Shown: positions 18,351 to 27,151 of the stretch, piece by piece | Position numbering within the stretch: the stretch's first letter is position 1 | Layout of the letters: every line of letters begins with the position of its first letter | Source: Nitrosophilus labii | GTDB taxonomy: Bacteria > Campylobacterota > Campylobacteria > Campylobacterales > Nitratiruptoraceae | Length of the DNA: 64,000 nucleotides | Assembly (NCBI RefSeq): GCF_014466985.1 | Contig: NZ_AP022826.1 | Span: forward strand, 248,001 to 312,000 | Reading direction: 5' to 3' | Notes under the pieces: model-generated | Told to the model about the DNA's origin: nothing | Seen by the model: only the letters and a program-made list of their open reading frames with translations | Database searches by the model: none | Program-made: the position numbers and the translations under genes

Positions 18351-18362
18351 CCTTCAACCTTT
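18265..18362. repeat. 7-base-period inverted degenerate repeat (14 units, no indel) overlapping the truB start
   Basis: On the + strand: GAAGGTA, GAAGGTA, GAAGGTT, GAAGGAA, TAATTTC, ATTTTTC, AATTTTT, TACTTTC, TATCTTT, AACCTTC, TTCCTTC, TTCCTTC, ATCCTTC, AACCTTT. 98 bases in unbroken 7-base phase. The G-rich arm and the C-rich arm are inverted relative to each other. The repeat supplies the truB start codon and AAGG motifs in front of it. Confidence 0.92.
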
Positions 18363-18364
18363 AC

Positions 18365-20419
18365 TTATATTTTTTCAACAAAAGAAGCCAAAATATCTCT
18401 TTTTTGTCCGCTAAAATTTATAGAGAGTTTAAACTCGCGTCCCACTTTGCTAACACCCGTTACCCTGCCTATGCCAAAGATTTTATGTTTGACCAAATCG
18501 CCTTTTTTAAAAGATGTGGATTTTTCCAAAGAGAGGCTTCCTTCACAAAGCCCCGCCTCTTTTAAAAATCGACTTTTAATCAGTTCGGTTCTTCTGCCTT
18601 TATAAAACCTGCTGTGAACGTGGCTTAAAACAAGTTCCTCTTGTGCTCTTGTTATAGCAACGTAGCCCAAGCGTCTCTCTTCTTCTATATCGCTACCATC
18701 ACCGGTTAGGGGAAAGAAACCCTCTTCAAGTCCTATTACGAAAAGGTATCTAAACTCTAGTCCTTTACTTGCATGTACGCTCATAATAGAGATAGATTCA
18801 CCATCTATCTGATCCTGATCGCTTTGTAGTGAAAGTTCGTTTAAAAAATCGTCTAGTGTACTTTCGGGATTTTGTTTTATGAAATCTCTAAAAAGTCCGT
18901 AGAATTCGTCTATATTTAAAACTCTTTCCATGCCGTCTGGCATACTTTCATAATATCTTCTTAGTCCAAAAATATTTTCAATCTCATCTACAAATTTGTA
19001 TAAAGATTCCTGTGATAAAGATTTTAACAGACTCAAGCCTTCTATGAACTCTTTTATAGTTTTATAGTTTTTTTTACCTATTAAAGAGATAAGTTCTTTT
19101 TCATCGGCTTCTGTTAAATAACTTATGATAGGTTTTCTGTTTTCGTATGCGGCTTTTTGGAGTTTGTCAAATGTAATTTTTCCTATGCCTCTTTTTGGTC
19201 TATTGATAACTCTTTTTAAAGAAAAGTCGTCATAAGGGTTTGCAACAATTCTAAGATAACTTATAAGATCTTTTATCTCAGCTCTTTCGTAAAACCTCAT
19301 AGCGCCCACGAGTTTATAAGGTATTTTAGCTTTATTAAGTCCCTCTTCAAGTGAGCGGCTAAGAGCGTTGATTCTAAATAAAACGGCAATCTCTTTAGGA
19401 TCGGCACCTGCATTTAAAAGTTCTTTTATCTTCTTGGCTATTTTTGCCGACTCTTCAATTTCATCTTTCGACTCGTATATCTCAATAGGCTTCCCTTTTC
19501 CAATAACAGCTTCCAATTTTTTGCCTAAGCGGTTTCTATTATGCTCTATCAAAGAGTTGGCTGCTTTTAGTATCTCTTGAGTAGATCTATAGTTTTTTTC
19601 GAGTTTAACTACTTTTGTGTTTGGAAAATGGTTAGGAAATTCCAAAATATTTTTTATATTTGCGCCTCTCCATCCGTAGATACTCTGATCGTCATCACCT
19701 ACTACGCATATATTGTTATGTGTGTAGCAGAGTTTTTTCACAAGCAGATACTGAAGTTCGTTAGTGTCTTGGTATTCGTCTATCATTATGTATTGATATC
19801 TTTGACTGATTTGAGTGCATAAATCATCATTTTTGTCCAAAATTTTGTAAGTTAAAACTAAAAGATCATCAAAGTCTACCAGATTGTTCTCTTTTAGATA
19901 GTTTTGATATTTTTGATAGATTGCAGCAATCTTTTTAAAATTTGGAAGCTGAGCGCTTTCAAGTGCAATTTCTGGCTCTATCAATGAGTTTTTGTATCTT
20001 GAAATTTCGCTTGCAATTAAAGGGATTGGGATGTCCGGTTCAAAAGATTTTAGGATTCTCTTTTTATCATCTGTATCTATTATTACGAAAGTGTTGCTTC
20101 TTCCTAATTCTTGTATATAAAATTTTAAAAACAGAAGGCCAAATTTGTGAAAAGTGCAAAGAAGGGGAGGATAAACGCTATCTTCTATCAATGAAAGAGC
20201 CCTCTCTCTCATCTCTTTTGCTGCTTTGTTGGTAAATGTTAGAGTTAAAGTATTGGCAGGATCAATTCCAAGTTTTAATAGATAGGCTAGCCTAGAAGTT
20301 ATAGTTTTGGTTTTGCCGCTTCCTGCTCCGGCTAAAATTAGAAGAGGACCATCTATGGTCTCTACCGCTTCTTTTTGAGATTCGTTTAAATGGTTGAAAA
20401 TTTTATCCATATTGTTCAT
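18365..20419 (-). CDS. uvrD: UvrD/PcrA/Rep-type superfamily 1 DNA helicase
   Basis: 684 residues. Motifs in order: AGAGSGKTKT (Walker A, about residue 32), TFTNKAAKEM, DEYQDTNELQ (Walker B), VVGDDDQSIYGWRGA, and late VMSVHASKGLEF and VAITRAQEEL. 3'-5' helicase for nucleotide-excision and mismatch repair or replication restart. The C-terminus carries a short Tudor-like segment (GDLVKHKIFGIGRV) typical of PcrA. The start is ATG 20419 or the one three codons later. Confidence 0.95.
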   Translation of the reverse strand: MNNMDKIFNHLNESQKEAVETIDGPLLILAGAGSGKTKTITSRLAYLLKLGIDPANTLTLTFTNKAAKEMRERALSLIEDSVYPPLLCTFHKFGLLFLKFYIQELGRSNTFVIIDTDDKKRILKSFEPDIPIPLIASEISRYKNSLIEPEIALESAQLPNFKKIAAIYQKYQNYLKENNLVDFDDLLVLTYKILDKNDDLCTQISQRYQYIMIDEYQDTNELQYLLVKKLCYTHNNICVVGDDDQSIYGWRGANIKNILEFPNHFPNTKVVKLEKNYRSTQEILKAANSLIEHNRNRLGKKLEAVIGKGKPIEIYESKDEIEESAKIAKKIKELLNAGADPKEIAVLFRINALSRSLEEGLNKAKIPYKLVGAMRFYERAEIKDLISYLRIVANPYDDFSLKRVINRPKRGIGKITFDKLQKAAYENRKPIISYLTEADEKELISLIGKKNYKTIKEFIEGLSLLKSLSQESLYKFVDEIENIFGLRRYYESMPDGMERVLNIDEFYGLFRDFIKQNPESTLDDFLNELSLQSDQDQIDGESISIMSVHASKGLEFRYLFVIGLEEGFFPLTGDGSDIEEERRLGYVAITRAQEELVLSHVHSRFYKGRRTELIKSRFLKEAGLCEGSLSLEKSTSFKKGDLVKHKIFGIGRVTGVSKVGREFKLSINFSGQKRDILASFVEKI

Positions 20420-20500
20420 TATTTACTCTTATAGTTATATAAAGTATATTTATTATATCAAAATATGAATTTATATTGCATATAACCGTTTAGATAAGTA

Positions 20501-20530
20501 TATATTTTCATTATATAAAACGAAAATATA
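20501..20530. promoter_or_regulatory. Inverted repeat upstream of lysR-type gene (possible operator)
   Basis: TATATTTTC and GAAAATATA form a perfect 9-bp inverted repeat with a 12-base AT spacer, 20 bases upstream of the -35 of the lysR-type gene and in the divergent space with uvrD. LysR proteins commonly bind interrupted dyads near their own promoters; the AT-richness makes chance occurrence possible. Confidence 0.4.
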
Positions 20531-20550
20531 TGAAATATTAGAAAAAGTTA

Positions 20551-20579
20551 TTGAATTATTCATTATATTTTGTTATAAT
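20551..20579 (+). promoter_or_regulatory. Sigma-70 promoter of lysR-type gene
   Basis: TTGAAT (20551-20556) and a perfect TATAAT (20574-20579) are separated by 17 bases, an unusually complete -35/-10 pair for this genome. It lies about 50 bases upstream of the ATG. Confidence 0.7.
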
Positions 20580-20629
20580 TTCACCAATAAGATAATTTTT
20601 GCTAATAATGCTGAAAATGAGGGAAGATT

Positions 20630-21532
20630 ATGCTAAAAGATTTCTCAAAATTGGAAACATTTTTAACGGTTGTAAGAGAGAAAAGTTTTTCCAAAGCTTC
20701 AGCTAAACTTGGGATTTCTCAACCTGCTGTTACTCAGCAGATAAAGTTTTTAGAAGATTATCTGGAAACTAAGATTGTAGAAAGGAAAAAAAACGGAATA
20801 AGACTTACAAAGGAGGGTGAAGAGGTATATAGAATCGCTCAGAAGATGGAGAGATGTATTAATAATGCCGAAAAAGAGCTTTTTAAGATAATCAATAAAG
20901 AGATTACTTTTATAATAGGTGCCTCTTTTACTATAGGAAACTATGTATTGCCTGAAGTTTTGAACAATATAAAACAGGCTATAAATAACGATGTTTTTAT
21001 AAAAGTTGAAGTTAGCGAAAAGATACTCAATGAGGTTTTGGATAAGAAGTGCGATATAGGTCTAATTGAGTCTCCAATTTTTAAAGATGGACTTATATAT
21101 AGAGAATGGATGGAAGATGAGTTGGTTCTTTTTAGTAACACTCCTCTTCCAAAATATATCAAAAAAGAGGATCTTTACAATTTTAACTGGATATGTCGGG
21201 AAGAGGGTAGTCATACTAGAAAGATGGTTTCGGAGCTTTTTGAATCGATGGGCGTAGAGTGTAAAAATTTTAATGTTATTAGCGAAGTTAGCAGTTCTAC
21301 CGCAGTTGTTCAGACAATTCTTAGAAGTCCGGTTGATAAAAATAATCCAACGGTATCTATTATCTCAAAGTATGCAATCGCAAGTGAAGTAGAAAGTGGA
21401 AAACTTTATGAGGCTAGAATTAAGGGACATAAACTAAAAAGAAAGTTTTTTATAGTTTATACAAAAGATAGAAAACATGATGCTTTTATAGAAAAAGTTG
21501 TGGATTTTCTTTTGAAACTAAAAAATAAATGA
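20630..21532 (+). CDS. LysR-family transcriptional regulator
   Basis: 300 residues: N-terminal winged helix (FLTVVREKSFSKASAKLGISQPAVTQQIKFLE, about 10-42), linker helix, and a periplasmic-binding-protein-like effector domain from about residue 90. Effector and target genes are unknown. The flanking genes (uvrD, SspB-like, aminotransferase, cysK) give no direct hint, although cysK 2 kb away would fit a CysB-like role. A dyad upstream may be its own operator. Confidence 0.92.
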   Translation: MLKDFSKLETFLTVVREKSFSKASAKLGISQPAVTQQIKFLEDYLETKIVERKKNGIRLTKEGEEVYRIAQKMERCINNAEKELFKIINKEITFIIGASFTIGNYVLPEVLNNIKQAINNDVFIKVEVSEKILNEVLDKKCDIGLIESPIFKDGLIYREWMEDELVLFSNTPLPKYIKKEDLYNFNWICREEGSHTRKMVSELFESMGVECKNFNVISEVSSSTAVVQTILRSPVDKNNPTVSIISKYAIASEVESGKLYEARIKGHKLKRKFFIVYTKDRKHDAFIEKVVDFLLKLKNK

Positions 21533-21928
21533 GTGAGGACAAGCTAAAAGCTTAGTAAAGCAACTGCTTGCTTTGCGTGTCTGAGTGAAAGTTGTGTGTA
21601 TATGCGAATCCTAAGTTTTATTAGTGATGAGCATATGCACAGCTGAATTACTTTGAAGAAAATCTTTGCTTAGAATCAGCACAAGATTTTTAGTTAATAA
21701 ATAATATTTTTAATCGGTAACCTGGCGTATACTATGCAAAAAATTTGCATAAATGCTTTTTCTAGCGTATTGTGGCGCAAAGATAAACTTTGCAGATCAC
21801 TATACCCATGCTAGCTAAAATCGTGAAGCATTTCACGATTTTTAACGACTCTTCTGTGCGGAGCTATAAATATAAAGCAGTTGGCTTTTAATTACCGTTC
21901 TTTGTGTGCTTGAGTATAAAATTATAAA
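21533..21928. other. 396-base gene-free structured interval, candidate ncRNA
   Basis: No open reading frame. It holds several strong stems: AAAGCAA/TTGCTTT (21558-21575); TATGCAAA/TTTGCATA (21733-21751); a long hairpin 21762-21814 built from CTAGC/GCTAG, GTATTGTG/CACTATAC (7 of 8 complementary) and GCAAAG/CTTTGC; and an 11-bp stem with GCAT loop followed by Ts (21817-21843). The two ends resemble each other (21556-21588 and 21872-21916, for instance CTTTGCGTG versus CTTTGTGTG). It is less AT-rich than other spacers. No tRNA, tmRNA, RNase P or SRP RNA signature seen. Confidence 0.5.
21817..21843 (+). terminator. Strong hairpin followed by T-run
   Basis: AAAATCGTGAA and TTCACGATTTT form a perfect 11-bp stem with a GCAT loop, ending in five Ts on the + strand (A-run on the other side, so possibly bidirectional). 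Likely terminates a transcript from the structured interval or lysR. Confidence 0.7.
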
Positions 21929-22381
21929 CTACTTTTTCTTCTTTTTCAAAAGTTTTTGATTTTCCGGATTTGATAAAAGCGCCTCCATCGAACTTTTAAT
22001 ACCTTCTTCTTTTCTTGGTTTGTTGATTGTTGCCGTTAGATTTACAAATATGGGAGTTTCATCAACTATGATCTGTAAAATCGATTCTATAGGAACCGTA
22101 ACAACACTTCCTATATTTTCGCTTCCAAAACCAGCTTCAAAAATTAGCTTGCTATCTTCTGTGTAGGCACTTTCTAAAGTATAATTAACAAGCAAAAATA
22201 GTGTAAATTCAGCAAAAGTCTCTTTTATCTCTTTTGGAATATCTGGATTGAAACTTAATGTCTCCGTTCTCGCTAAAACTCCAAAAGGCTCATCTTTTTC
22301 CAAAAAATATCTAATCAAATCAGTTGCGTGATTTTTAAGTATTGCGCTAAATTCATCTTCTTGTAAAATATCGTAAAGCAT
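21929..22381 (-). CDS. Possible SspB-like ClpXP adaptor-fold protein
   Basis: 150 residues, no membrane segment. The central part, LIFEAGFGSENIGSVVTVP followed by IESILQIIVDE, matches the spacing of the SspB family core (F-x-A-x-F-G ... V-x-V-P ... I-L-x-I). SspB tethers ssrA-tagged proteins to ClpXP. The N-terminal helical part differs from enterobacterial SspB, and the tail ends in a Lys run (LLKKKKK) rather than the usual ClpX-binding motif. The assignment is pattern-based; a conserved unknown of Campylobacterota is the alternative. Confidence 0.5.
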   Translation of the reverse strand: MLYDILQEDEFSAILKNHATDLIRYFLEKDEPFGVLARTETLSFNPDIPKEIKETFAEFTLFLLVNYTLESAYTEDSKLIFEAGFGSENIGSVVTVPIESILQIIVDETPIFVNLTATINKPRKEEGIKSSMEALLSNPENQKLLKKKKK

Positions 22382-22438
22382 AGTTTCCTTTCAAAAAGGA
22401 TTTATGGATAACTTTATAAATTTTAAATAGTTATGCCC

Positions 22439-23020
22439 TTATATAATTATACCCTCTTTGATTTCGTAAAATCCAATCATTGCATTCATAAGAGCAAATT
22501 TTTCAAACTTTTTTAGATCTTTTACTTTTATATCGGCTAAAAAAACTTTTTGTTCTTTTAAAAGTCTCTCTCTAGTTGTCCCTTTTAGCAAAGGTTTTTT
22601 TGGTGTTAGCCATTTTTTACCGTCGAAAAAGGCTATATTAGCTATTGATGTGTCTGTTATATATCCCTCTTTTACAATCAAAACATCATCCGCTTCGCCT
22701 CTTTTTTCAAAGAGAGTGTCTATGTCGTTTCTATCTAGATACTTGTATGAATAGTCAATATCCGACTTTATAAGTTTTAACTTTTTTATCTCTCTTATTT
22801 TGTATGGATAGTAAGAGATTTGTAAAATATCTCTATCATATATTATTTTACATCTATAAAGGCCACTGGGTGGCGACTCTATAAAGTTTTGTAGTTTTAT
22901 ATCCTTTTTTAAGCCAAAATTGTCTGTTATAGTTTTATTTAACCTTTTATTGTGATAATCTATATGAAATACTTTCCCATCTTCTATCTTAATTGTTTCA
23001 AAAAAGATTTTTTCTTTCAC
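22439..23020 (-). CDS. Aminotransferase class IV protein (PabC-like)
   Basis: 193 residues, short for fold-type IV PLP enzymes (usually 270-300), but with the expected landmarks: FFETIKIEDGKVFHIDYHNKRL at the start, a Lys in DYSYKYLDRN at the usual PLP-lysine place, and VKEGYITDTSIANIAFF with LLKGTTRERLL. Aminodeoxychorismate lyase (folate pathway) is the most likely activity and would suit folC elsewhere in the window. It lies 4 bases after cysK. Confidence 0.8.
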   Translation of the reverse strand: MKEKIFFETIKIEDGKVFHIDYHNKRLNKTITDNFGLKKDIKLQNFIESPPSGLYRCKIIYDRDILQISYYPYKIREIKKLKLIKSDIDYSYKYLDRNDIDTLFEKRGEADDVLIVKEGYITDTSIANIAFFDGKKWLTPKKPLLKGTTRERLLKEQKVFLADIKVKDLKKFEKFALMNAMIGFYEIKEGIII

Positions 23021-23024
23021 TATT

Positions 23025-23939
23025 TTACTCGAACAGCTCTGTACTTAAGTATCTTTCACCCGTATCGCAAAGAATCGTCACTATCGTTTTTCCCGGATTT
23101 TTCTTTGCCACTTCGCAGGCCGCTACAAGATTGGCCCCGCTAGATATCCCTACTAAAAGTCCTTCTTCTTTTGCTATCTTTTGGCTCATTTTAATGGCAT
23201 CTTCGTCTCTTACCTGAATAACTTCGCTGTAGATTTTGGTATTTAATATTTTTGGAACAAATCCGGCGCCTATGCCTTGAATCTTGTGAGGCCCAGGGTT
23301 TCCTCCTGAGAGCACGGGAGAGTTTTTAGGCTCCACCGCATAGATTTTGATATTGGGATTATGCTCTTTTAAAACTTCCGACGTTCCTGTTATAGTTCCG
23401 CCGGTACCAATTGCGGCTACAAAGCAATCGATATCTCCGTTTGTGTCTCTTAAAATCTCTTTAGCGGTAGTTAATCGATGGATCTCAGGATTGTATGGAT
23501 TGTCAAACTGATTTGGCATATATGAGTTTTCTATCGTTTCAAGTAGCTCGTAAGCTTTATCTATAGCTCCTTTCATACCTAATTCAGCCGGGGTTAGTTC
23601 CAGTTTGGCACCAAAAGCTTTTAGAAGCTTTCTTCTCTCAAGACTCATAGATTCTGGCATTGTAAGTATCAGTTTTAGTCCAAAAGATGCGCATACACTA
23701 GCTAGCGCTATACCAGTATTGCCGCTTGTTGGTTCAATAATAGTGGTTTTTTCGTTTATTTTACCATTCTCTATGGCTCTTCTTATCATATTGAATCCTA
23801 TTCTATCTTTAACGGAACTTGTCGGATTCATAAATTCGCATTTTCCAATGATTTTTGCGCCAAATTCGCTAGATAGAGAGTTAATCATAACTAATGGAGT
23901 ATTTCCGATAAGTTCTGTTATATTTTTTGCTATCTTCAT
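23025..23939 (-). CDS. cysK: Cysteine synthase A (O-acetylserine sulfhydrylase)
   Basis: 304-residue fold-type II PLP enzyme. Landmarks: NPTSSVKDRIGF with the PLP Lys at about residue 42, EPTSGNTGIALA, and GTGGTITGTSEVL. Makes cysteine from O-acetylserine and sulfide. It precedes the PabC-like gene and is preceded by lnt on the same strand. Confidence 0.95.
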   Translation of the reverse strand: MKIAKNITELIGNTPLVMINSLSSEFGAKIIGKCEFMNPTSSVKDRIGFNMIRRAIENGKINEKTTIIEPTSGNTGIALASVCASFGLKLILTMPESMSLERRKLLKAFGAKLELTPAELGMKGAIDKAYELLETIENSYMPNQFDNPYNPEIHRLTTAKEILRDTNGDIDCFVAAIGTGGTITGTSEVLKEHNPNIKIYAVEPKNSPVLSGGNPGPHKIQGIGAGFVPKILNTKIYSEVIQVRDEDAIKMSQKIAKEEGLLVGISSGANLVAACEVAKKNPGKTIVTILCDTGERYLSTELFE

Positions 23940-23993
23940 GATTTTTCCTTTGCTCGTTATGTGTATGCAAGAGCTTTTATTTACTTAGAAATA

Positions 23994-25244
23994 TTACCAA
24001 ATAACCGCTGTTTTTGCAATATTAGTCGAGTGATAAACTACGATTCTATGGCTTTTTGCGTAATATTTTATTATAAGATTTTGTAATGTGGGCTCAATGG
24101 AGGGTGTAAACCAGGCGTTGTTGCTGATTGCTATCAGATATTTTGGAGTATTTTTATAAAGAAGAGGATGAGTCGCTTCATAACAGATAGCGTTTCTAAA
24201 TCTAACTCCATTTATCTCAAAATCTGTAGGATACTTTGCTCTTTTATAATCCTCTGCTCCGTTAAAAAAAACTTTGTTTACCAGTTTAGCTAAAGGTTTT
24301 GGTAAAGGCACAGCTTCTCCAAAAGGAACCAAAACTACTTTGTCTGCGATAATGTAATCTCCATTTGTAAAAATATAAGTTGAGTTGTAAGAGAGTCCCT
24401 CTTTTAGATGTAGAGCTCCGGCGACTATGGAGATTTTTTCGCTCATTTTCTTAAGGGTGTTCAAAATATTTTTTCTGGTATTTAGATATAGAGGAAAAGC
24501 GGTCTCTGGCAATACAACCAAGTCATATCTTTTTTTAATCGCTTCTTCTATGATTTTGAAATTTTCGTCGATTATCTTCGTTTGAAGTAGCGGGTCCCAC
24601 TTCTTATCTTGGGGTATGGTAGTTTGAGAAAGATATATTTTAATTGGTGCCAATTTTGGTTCTGTTTGCATCTCTTTTTTTGCAAATATCAACAAACTAA
24701 TAGCTGCCAAAACAAAGACTACTTTTTTTTTCATCTCAAAGCGGTTGTAGAGTGTTAAAAATGAAATTGATAGCAAAATTATTAAAAAGCTAGATTTGTT
24801 TGATTCTAAATAGCTGTTTAAAAAGATTAGCTCAGGAATAAACCAGTTAAATCCAAAAGGGTGAATATAGTTTAATATCGATAAAAATAGACTTTTTATA
24901 AAAGGCTGAAGATAGATTGAAAAAGAGGAAAAAATATTCGTTGTCAACTCGGTTAATTTTCCAATCAACCAAAAAATTATCCCGTAAACTACGCCTACAA
25001 ATAAAATTACTATGGGGATCATCCAAAAAAGATTATAATATCTAAAACTAAGTCCTATCCAGTAAAACCACAAAATACCTATGAAAAAGCCTATCCAAAA
25101 TAGCTCTTTTTTGTCGGCTTTGAGGATAAAGTAGATAGCTACAACACCAGTTAAGGTATTTAATAGTTCAGAACTTTTACCCAAAGCTTCAACGTATATA
25201 AAAAAACTAAAAGCCGCTGCAATTAAAAAGGCTTTTATTAGCAA
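23994..25244 (-). CDS. lnt: Apolipoprotein N-acyltransferase
   Basis: Adds the third acyl chain to lipoproteins at the inner membrane. N-terminal half has six or more hydrophobic helices; the C-terminal nitrilase-like domain carries LPETAFPLYL (catalytic Glu) and NAICYEATHP (catalytic Cys), plus ISNNAWF. The reading frame is open upstream to an ATG at 25346, but that would overlap yajC on the other strand. The TTG at 25244 matches where related proteins begin, giving 416 residues; no good ribosome site is seen, so the start is uncertain. Confidence 0.88.
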   Translation of the reverse strand: MLIKAFLIAAAFSFFIYVEALGKSSELLNTLTGVVAIYFILKADKKELFWIGFFIGILWFYWIGLSFRYYNLFWMIPIVILFVGVVYGIIFWLIGKLTELTTNIFSSFSIYLQPFIKSLFLSILNYIHPFGFNWFIPELIFLNSYLESNKSSFLIILLSISFLTLYNRFEMKKKVVFVLAAISLLIFAKKEMQTEPKLAPIKIYLSQTTIPQDKKWDPLLQTKIIDENFKIIEEAIKKRYDLVVLPETAFPLYLNTRKNILNTLKKMSEKISIVAGALHLKEGLSYNSTYIFTNGDYIIADKVVLVPFGEAVPLPKPLAKLVNKVFFNGAEDYKRAKYPTDFEINGVRFRNAICYEATHPLLYKNTPKYLIAISNNAWFTPSIEPTLQNLIIKYYAKSHRIVVYHSTNIAKTAVIW

Positions 25245-25287
25245 ATAGATGTTAAAATAGCGTGAAATTTTTTTAAAAAGGATGGAT

Positions 25288-25572
25288 ATGGAAGGACAAG
25301 CTGTAGGAGCTACAGGGATTTTGGGTTCACTTTTACCACTCATCATAATCTTTGCTATCTTTTATTTTTTGATCATCAGACCGCAACAGCAACAGGCTAA
25401 AAAGCACAAAGAGATGATAAACTCTTTGCAAAAAGGTGACAAAGTCGTCACTAACGGCGGTTTGATCGTTGAGGTTGTAAAACCTGAAGAGGATTTTATC
25501 AAAGCTAAGCTTAATGAGGAAGTAATAGTCAAAATTGACAAAAACTTTATAGCCAAAAAATTAGAGAGTTAA
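25288..25572 (+). CDS. yajC: Sec translocon accessory protein YajC
   Basis: About 94 residues: one N-terminal membrane helix ([18 protein letters not shown], about 15-32), then the cytoplasmic [15 protein letters not shown] and [14 protein letters not shown]. The ATG at 25288 has AAGGA 5 bases upstream; the ATG at 25282 overlaps that site. First gene of yajC-secD-secF. Confidence 0.94.
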   Translation: MEGQAVGATGILGSLLPLIIIFAIFYFLIIRPQQQQAKKHKEMINSLQKGDKVVTNGGLIVEVVKPEEDFIKAKLNEEVIVKIDKNFIAKKLES

Positions 25573-25573
25573 A

Positions 25574-27151
25574 ATGAGGGTTTTAAACTATCGTTTAGTT
25601 ATCTTCCTCATAGCTCTTATGGGGGGGATAGCACTTTCTATCCCCTCTTTTTTAAATCTCAAAGAGGGACCGAAGATAACGCTTGGTTTGGATTTGCAAG
25701 GTGGTCTTCATATGCTTTTGGGAGTAGATACGGATGCAGCTATCAAATCAAAAATCAAATCTATTGCCTCAAGCATAAAATATTTTGCCGAAGATAACGA
25801 TATATTGCTCGAAGACTTAAAAATAGAAGATAAAGATATAAAATTTACTCTGCTTGATAAAGATGATGAGCCTAAAATGGATGAGATGTTAAAAAACATT
25901 TCCGGGTTGAAAGTAGAAAAACACTCTCTTCACTACGTTGTTACTTTAACGCCTCAGGAGATAGAGTCTGTAAAAGAGTACGCGATAAATCAGGCGGTAG
26001 ATACCATAAGAAACAGGCTTGATCAGTTTGGATTAGCCGAACCAAATGTGGCAAAACAAGGAAAAGATAAGATTTTGGTAGAGCTTCCTGGGATAAAAAC
26101 TCCTAAGCAAGAACAAAGGATCAGATCTCTTATAGCAAAAGCGGCGCATCTACAACTTATGGCCGTAGATGAGGACAGGGCGGCAAGAGTATATCAGATG
26201 AGTCCTGAAGAGGCCGCTGAGTATGGTGATGTGATATTAAGTGATGCTAAAAATCCGAAGATAAAGTATCTTTTAAAAGAGATCCCTATACTTGACGGTT
26301 CTATGATAATTGATGCGAAGGTTGCATTTGATCAAAACAATCAGCCCGTAATTAACTTCACTTTAAACAGTGAAGGTGCTAAGATTTTTGGTGATTTTAC
26401 CGCTAAAAGTGTTGGAAAACATTTAGCGATCGTTTTAGATAACAAAGTATATTCAGCGCCGGTAATCAGAGAGAGAATAGGCGGCGGAAGCGGTCAGATA
26501 AGCGGAGGTTTTAGCGTTCAAGAGGCGCACGACGTAGCTATCGCCCTAAGAAGCGGCGCTTTACTAGCTCCCGTATTTTTACTAGAAAAAAGGAGTGTTG
26601 GACCAAGTCTAGGCGCCGATAGTATAAAAGCGAGTCTTATAGCGCTTATAAGCGGATTTGTGATCGTTGTTTTGTTTATGATTTTTTACTATGGAATTGC
26701 CGGGATTATAGCCGATATTGCTCTGGTTGCCAATCTATTTTTGATAATAGGTGTAATGGCTCTCTTTGGCGCTACGCTCACGCTTCCTGGGATGGCGGGT
26801 ATTGTTTTAACTGTCGGTATGGCGGTGGATGCCAACGTTATTATAAGTGAGCGAATAAGGGAGCTTTTAAGAGAAGGTGTAAGTATAAAAAAAGCGATAG
26901 AGCAAGGATATAAGAACGCTATGAGCGCTATTTTGGACGCAAATATCACCACATTGATAGCGGCTGTTGTGCTTTACGCATACGGAACGGGACCTATTAA
27001 AGGTTTTGCTATTACCATAAGCATTGGTATTTTAGCTTCTATGCTTACCGCTATATTGGGAACGCACGGCATTTATGAGGCTCTTTTGCCAAAGATTGAA
27101 AAAAGCAAAAATCTATCTTTGTGGTTTGGTTTAAAAGTAAAGGGTAAATGA
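25574..27151 (+). CDS. secD: Protein translocase subunit SecD
   Basis: 525 residues: N-terminal helix, large periplasmic domain starting at [14 protein letters not shown], then five C-terminal helices with the RND-type [17 protein letters not shown]. Uses the proton gradient to pull proteins across the membrane with SecF and YajC. A G7 run near the start codes for part of the first helix. Confidence 0.97.
   Translation: MRVLNYRLVIFLIALMGGIALSIPSFLNLKEGPKITLGLDLQGGLHMLLGVDTDAAIKSKIKSIASSIKYFAEDNDILLEDLKIEDKDIKFTLLDKDDEPKMDEMLKNISGLKVEKHSLHYVVTLTPQEIESVKEYAINQAVDTIRNRLDQFGLAEPNVAKQGKDKILVELPGIKTPKQEQRIRSLIAKAAHLQLMAVDEDRAARVYQMSPEEAAEYGDVILSDAKNPKIKYLLKEIPILDGSMIIDAKVAFDQNNQPVINFTLNSEGAKIFGDFTAKSVGKHLAIVLDNKVYSAPVIRERIGGGSGQISGGFSVQEAHDVAIALRSGALLAPVFLLEKRSVGPSLGADSIKASLIALISGFVIVVLFMIFYYGIAGIIADIALVANLFLIIGVMALFGATLTLPGMAGIVLTVGMAVDANVIISERIRELLREGVSIKKAIEQGYKNAMSAILDANITTLIAAVVLYAYGTGPIKGFAITISIGILASMLTAILGTHGIYEALLPKIEKSKNLSLWFGLKVKGK

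Noticed and set aside
21533-21928. tmRNA, RNase P RNA or SRP RNA in the structured interval
   Set aside because: No tRNA-like acceptor end, no CCA, none of the conserved RNase P or SRP loop sequences could be found.
25610-25640. G7 tract at the start of secD as a phase-variable switch
   Set aside because: Inside an essential export gene and short; slippage would be harmful. No longer G or C tracts like those of Campylobacter contingency genes were seen.
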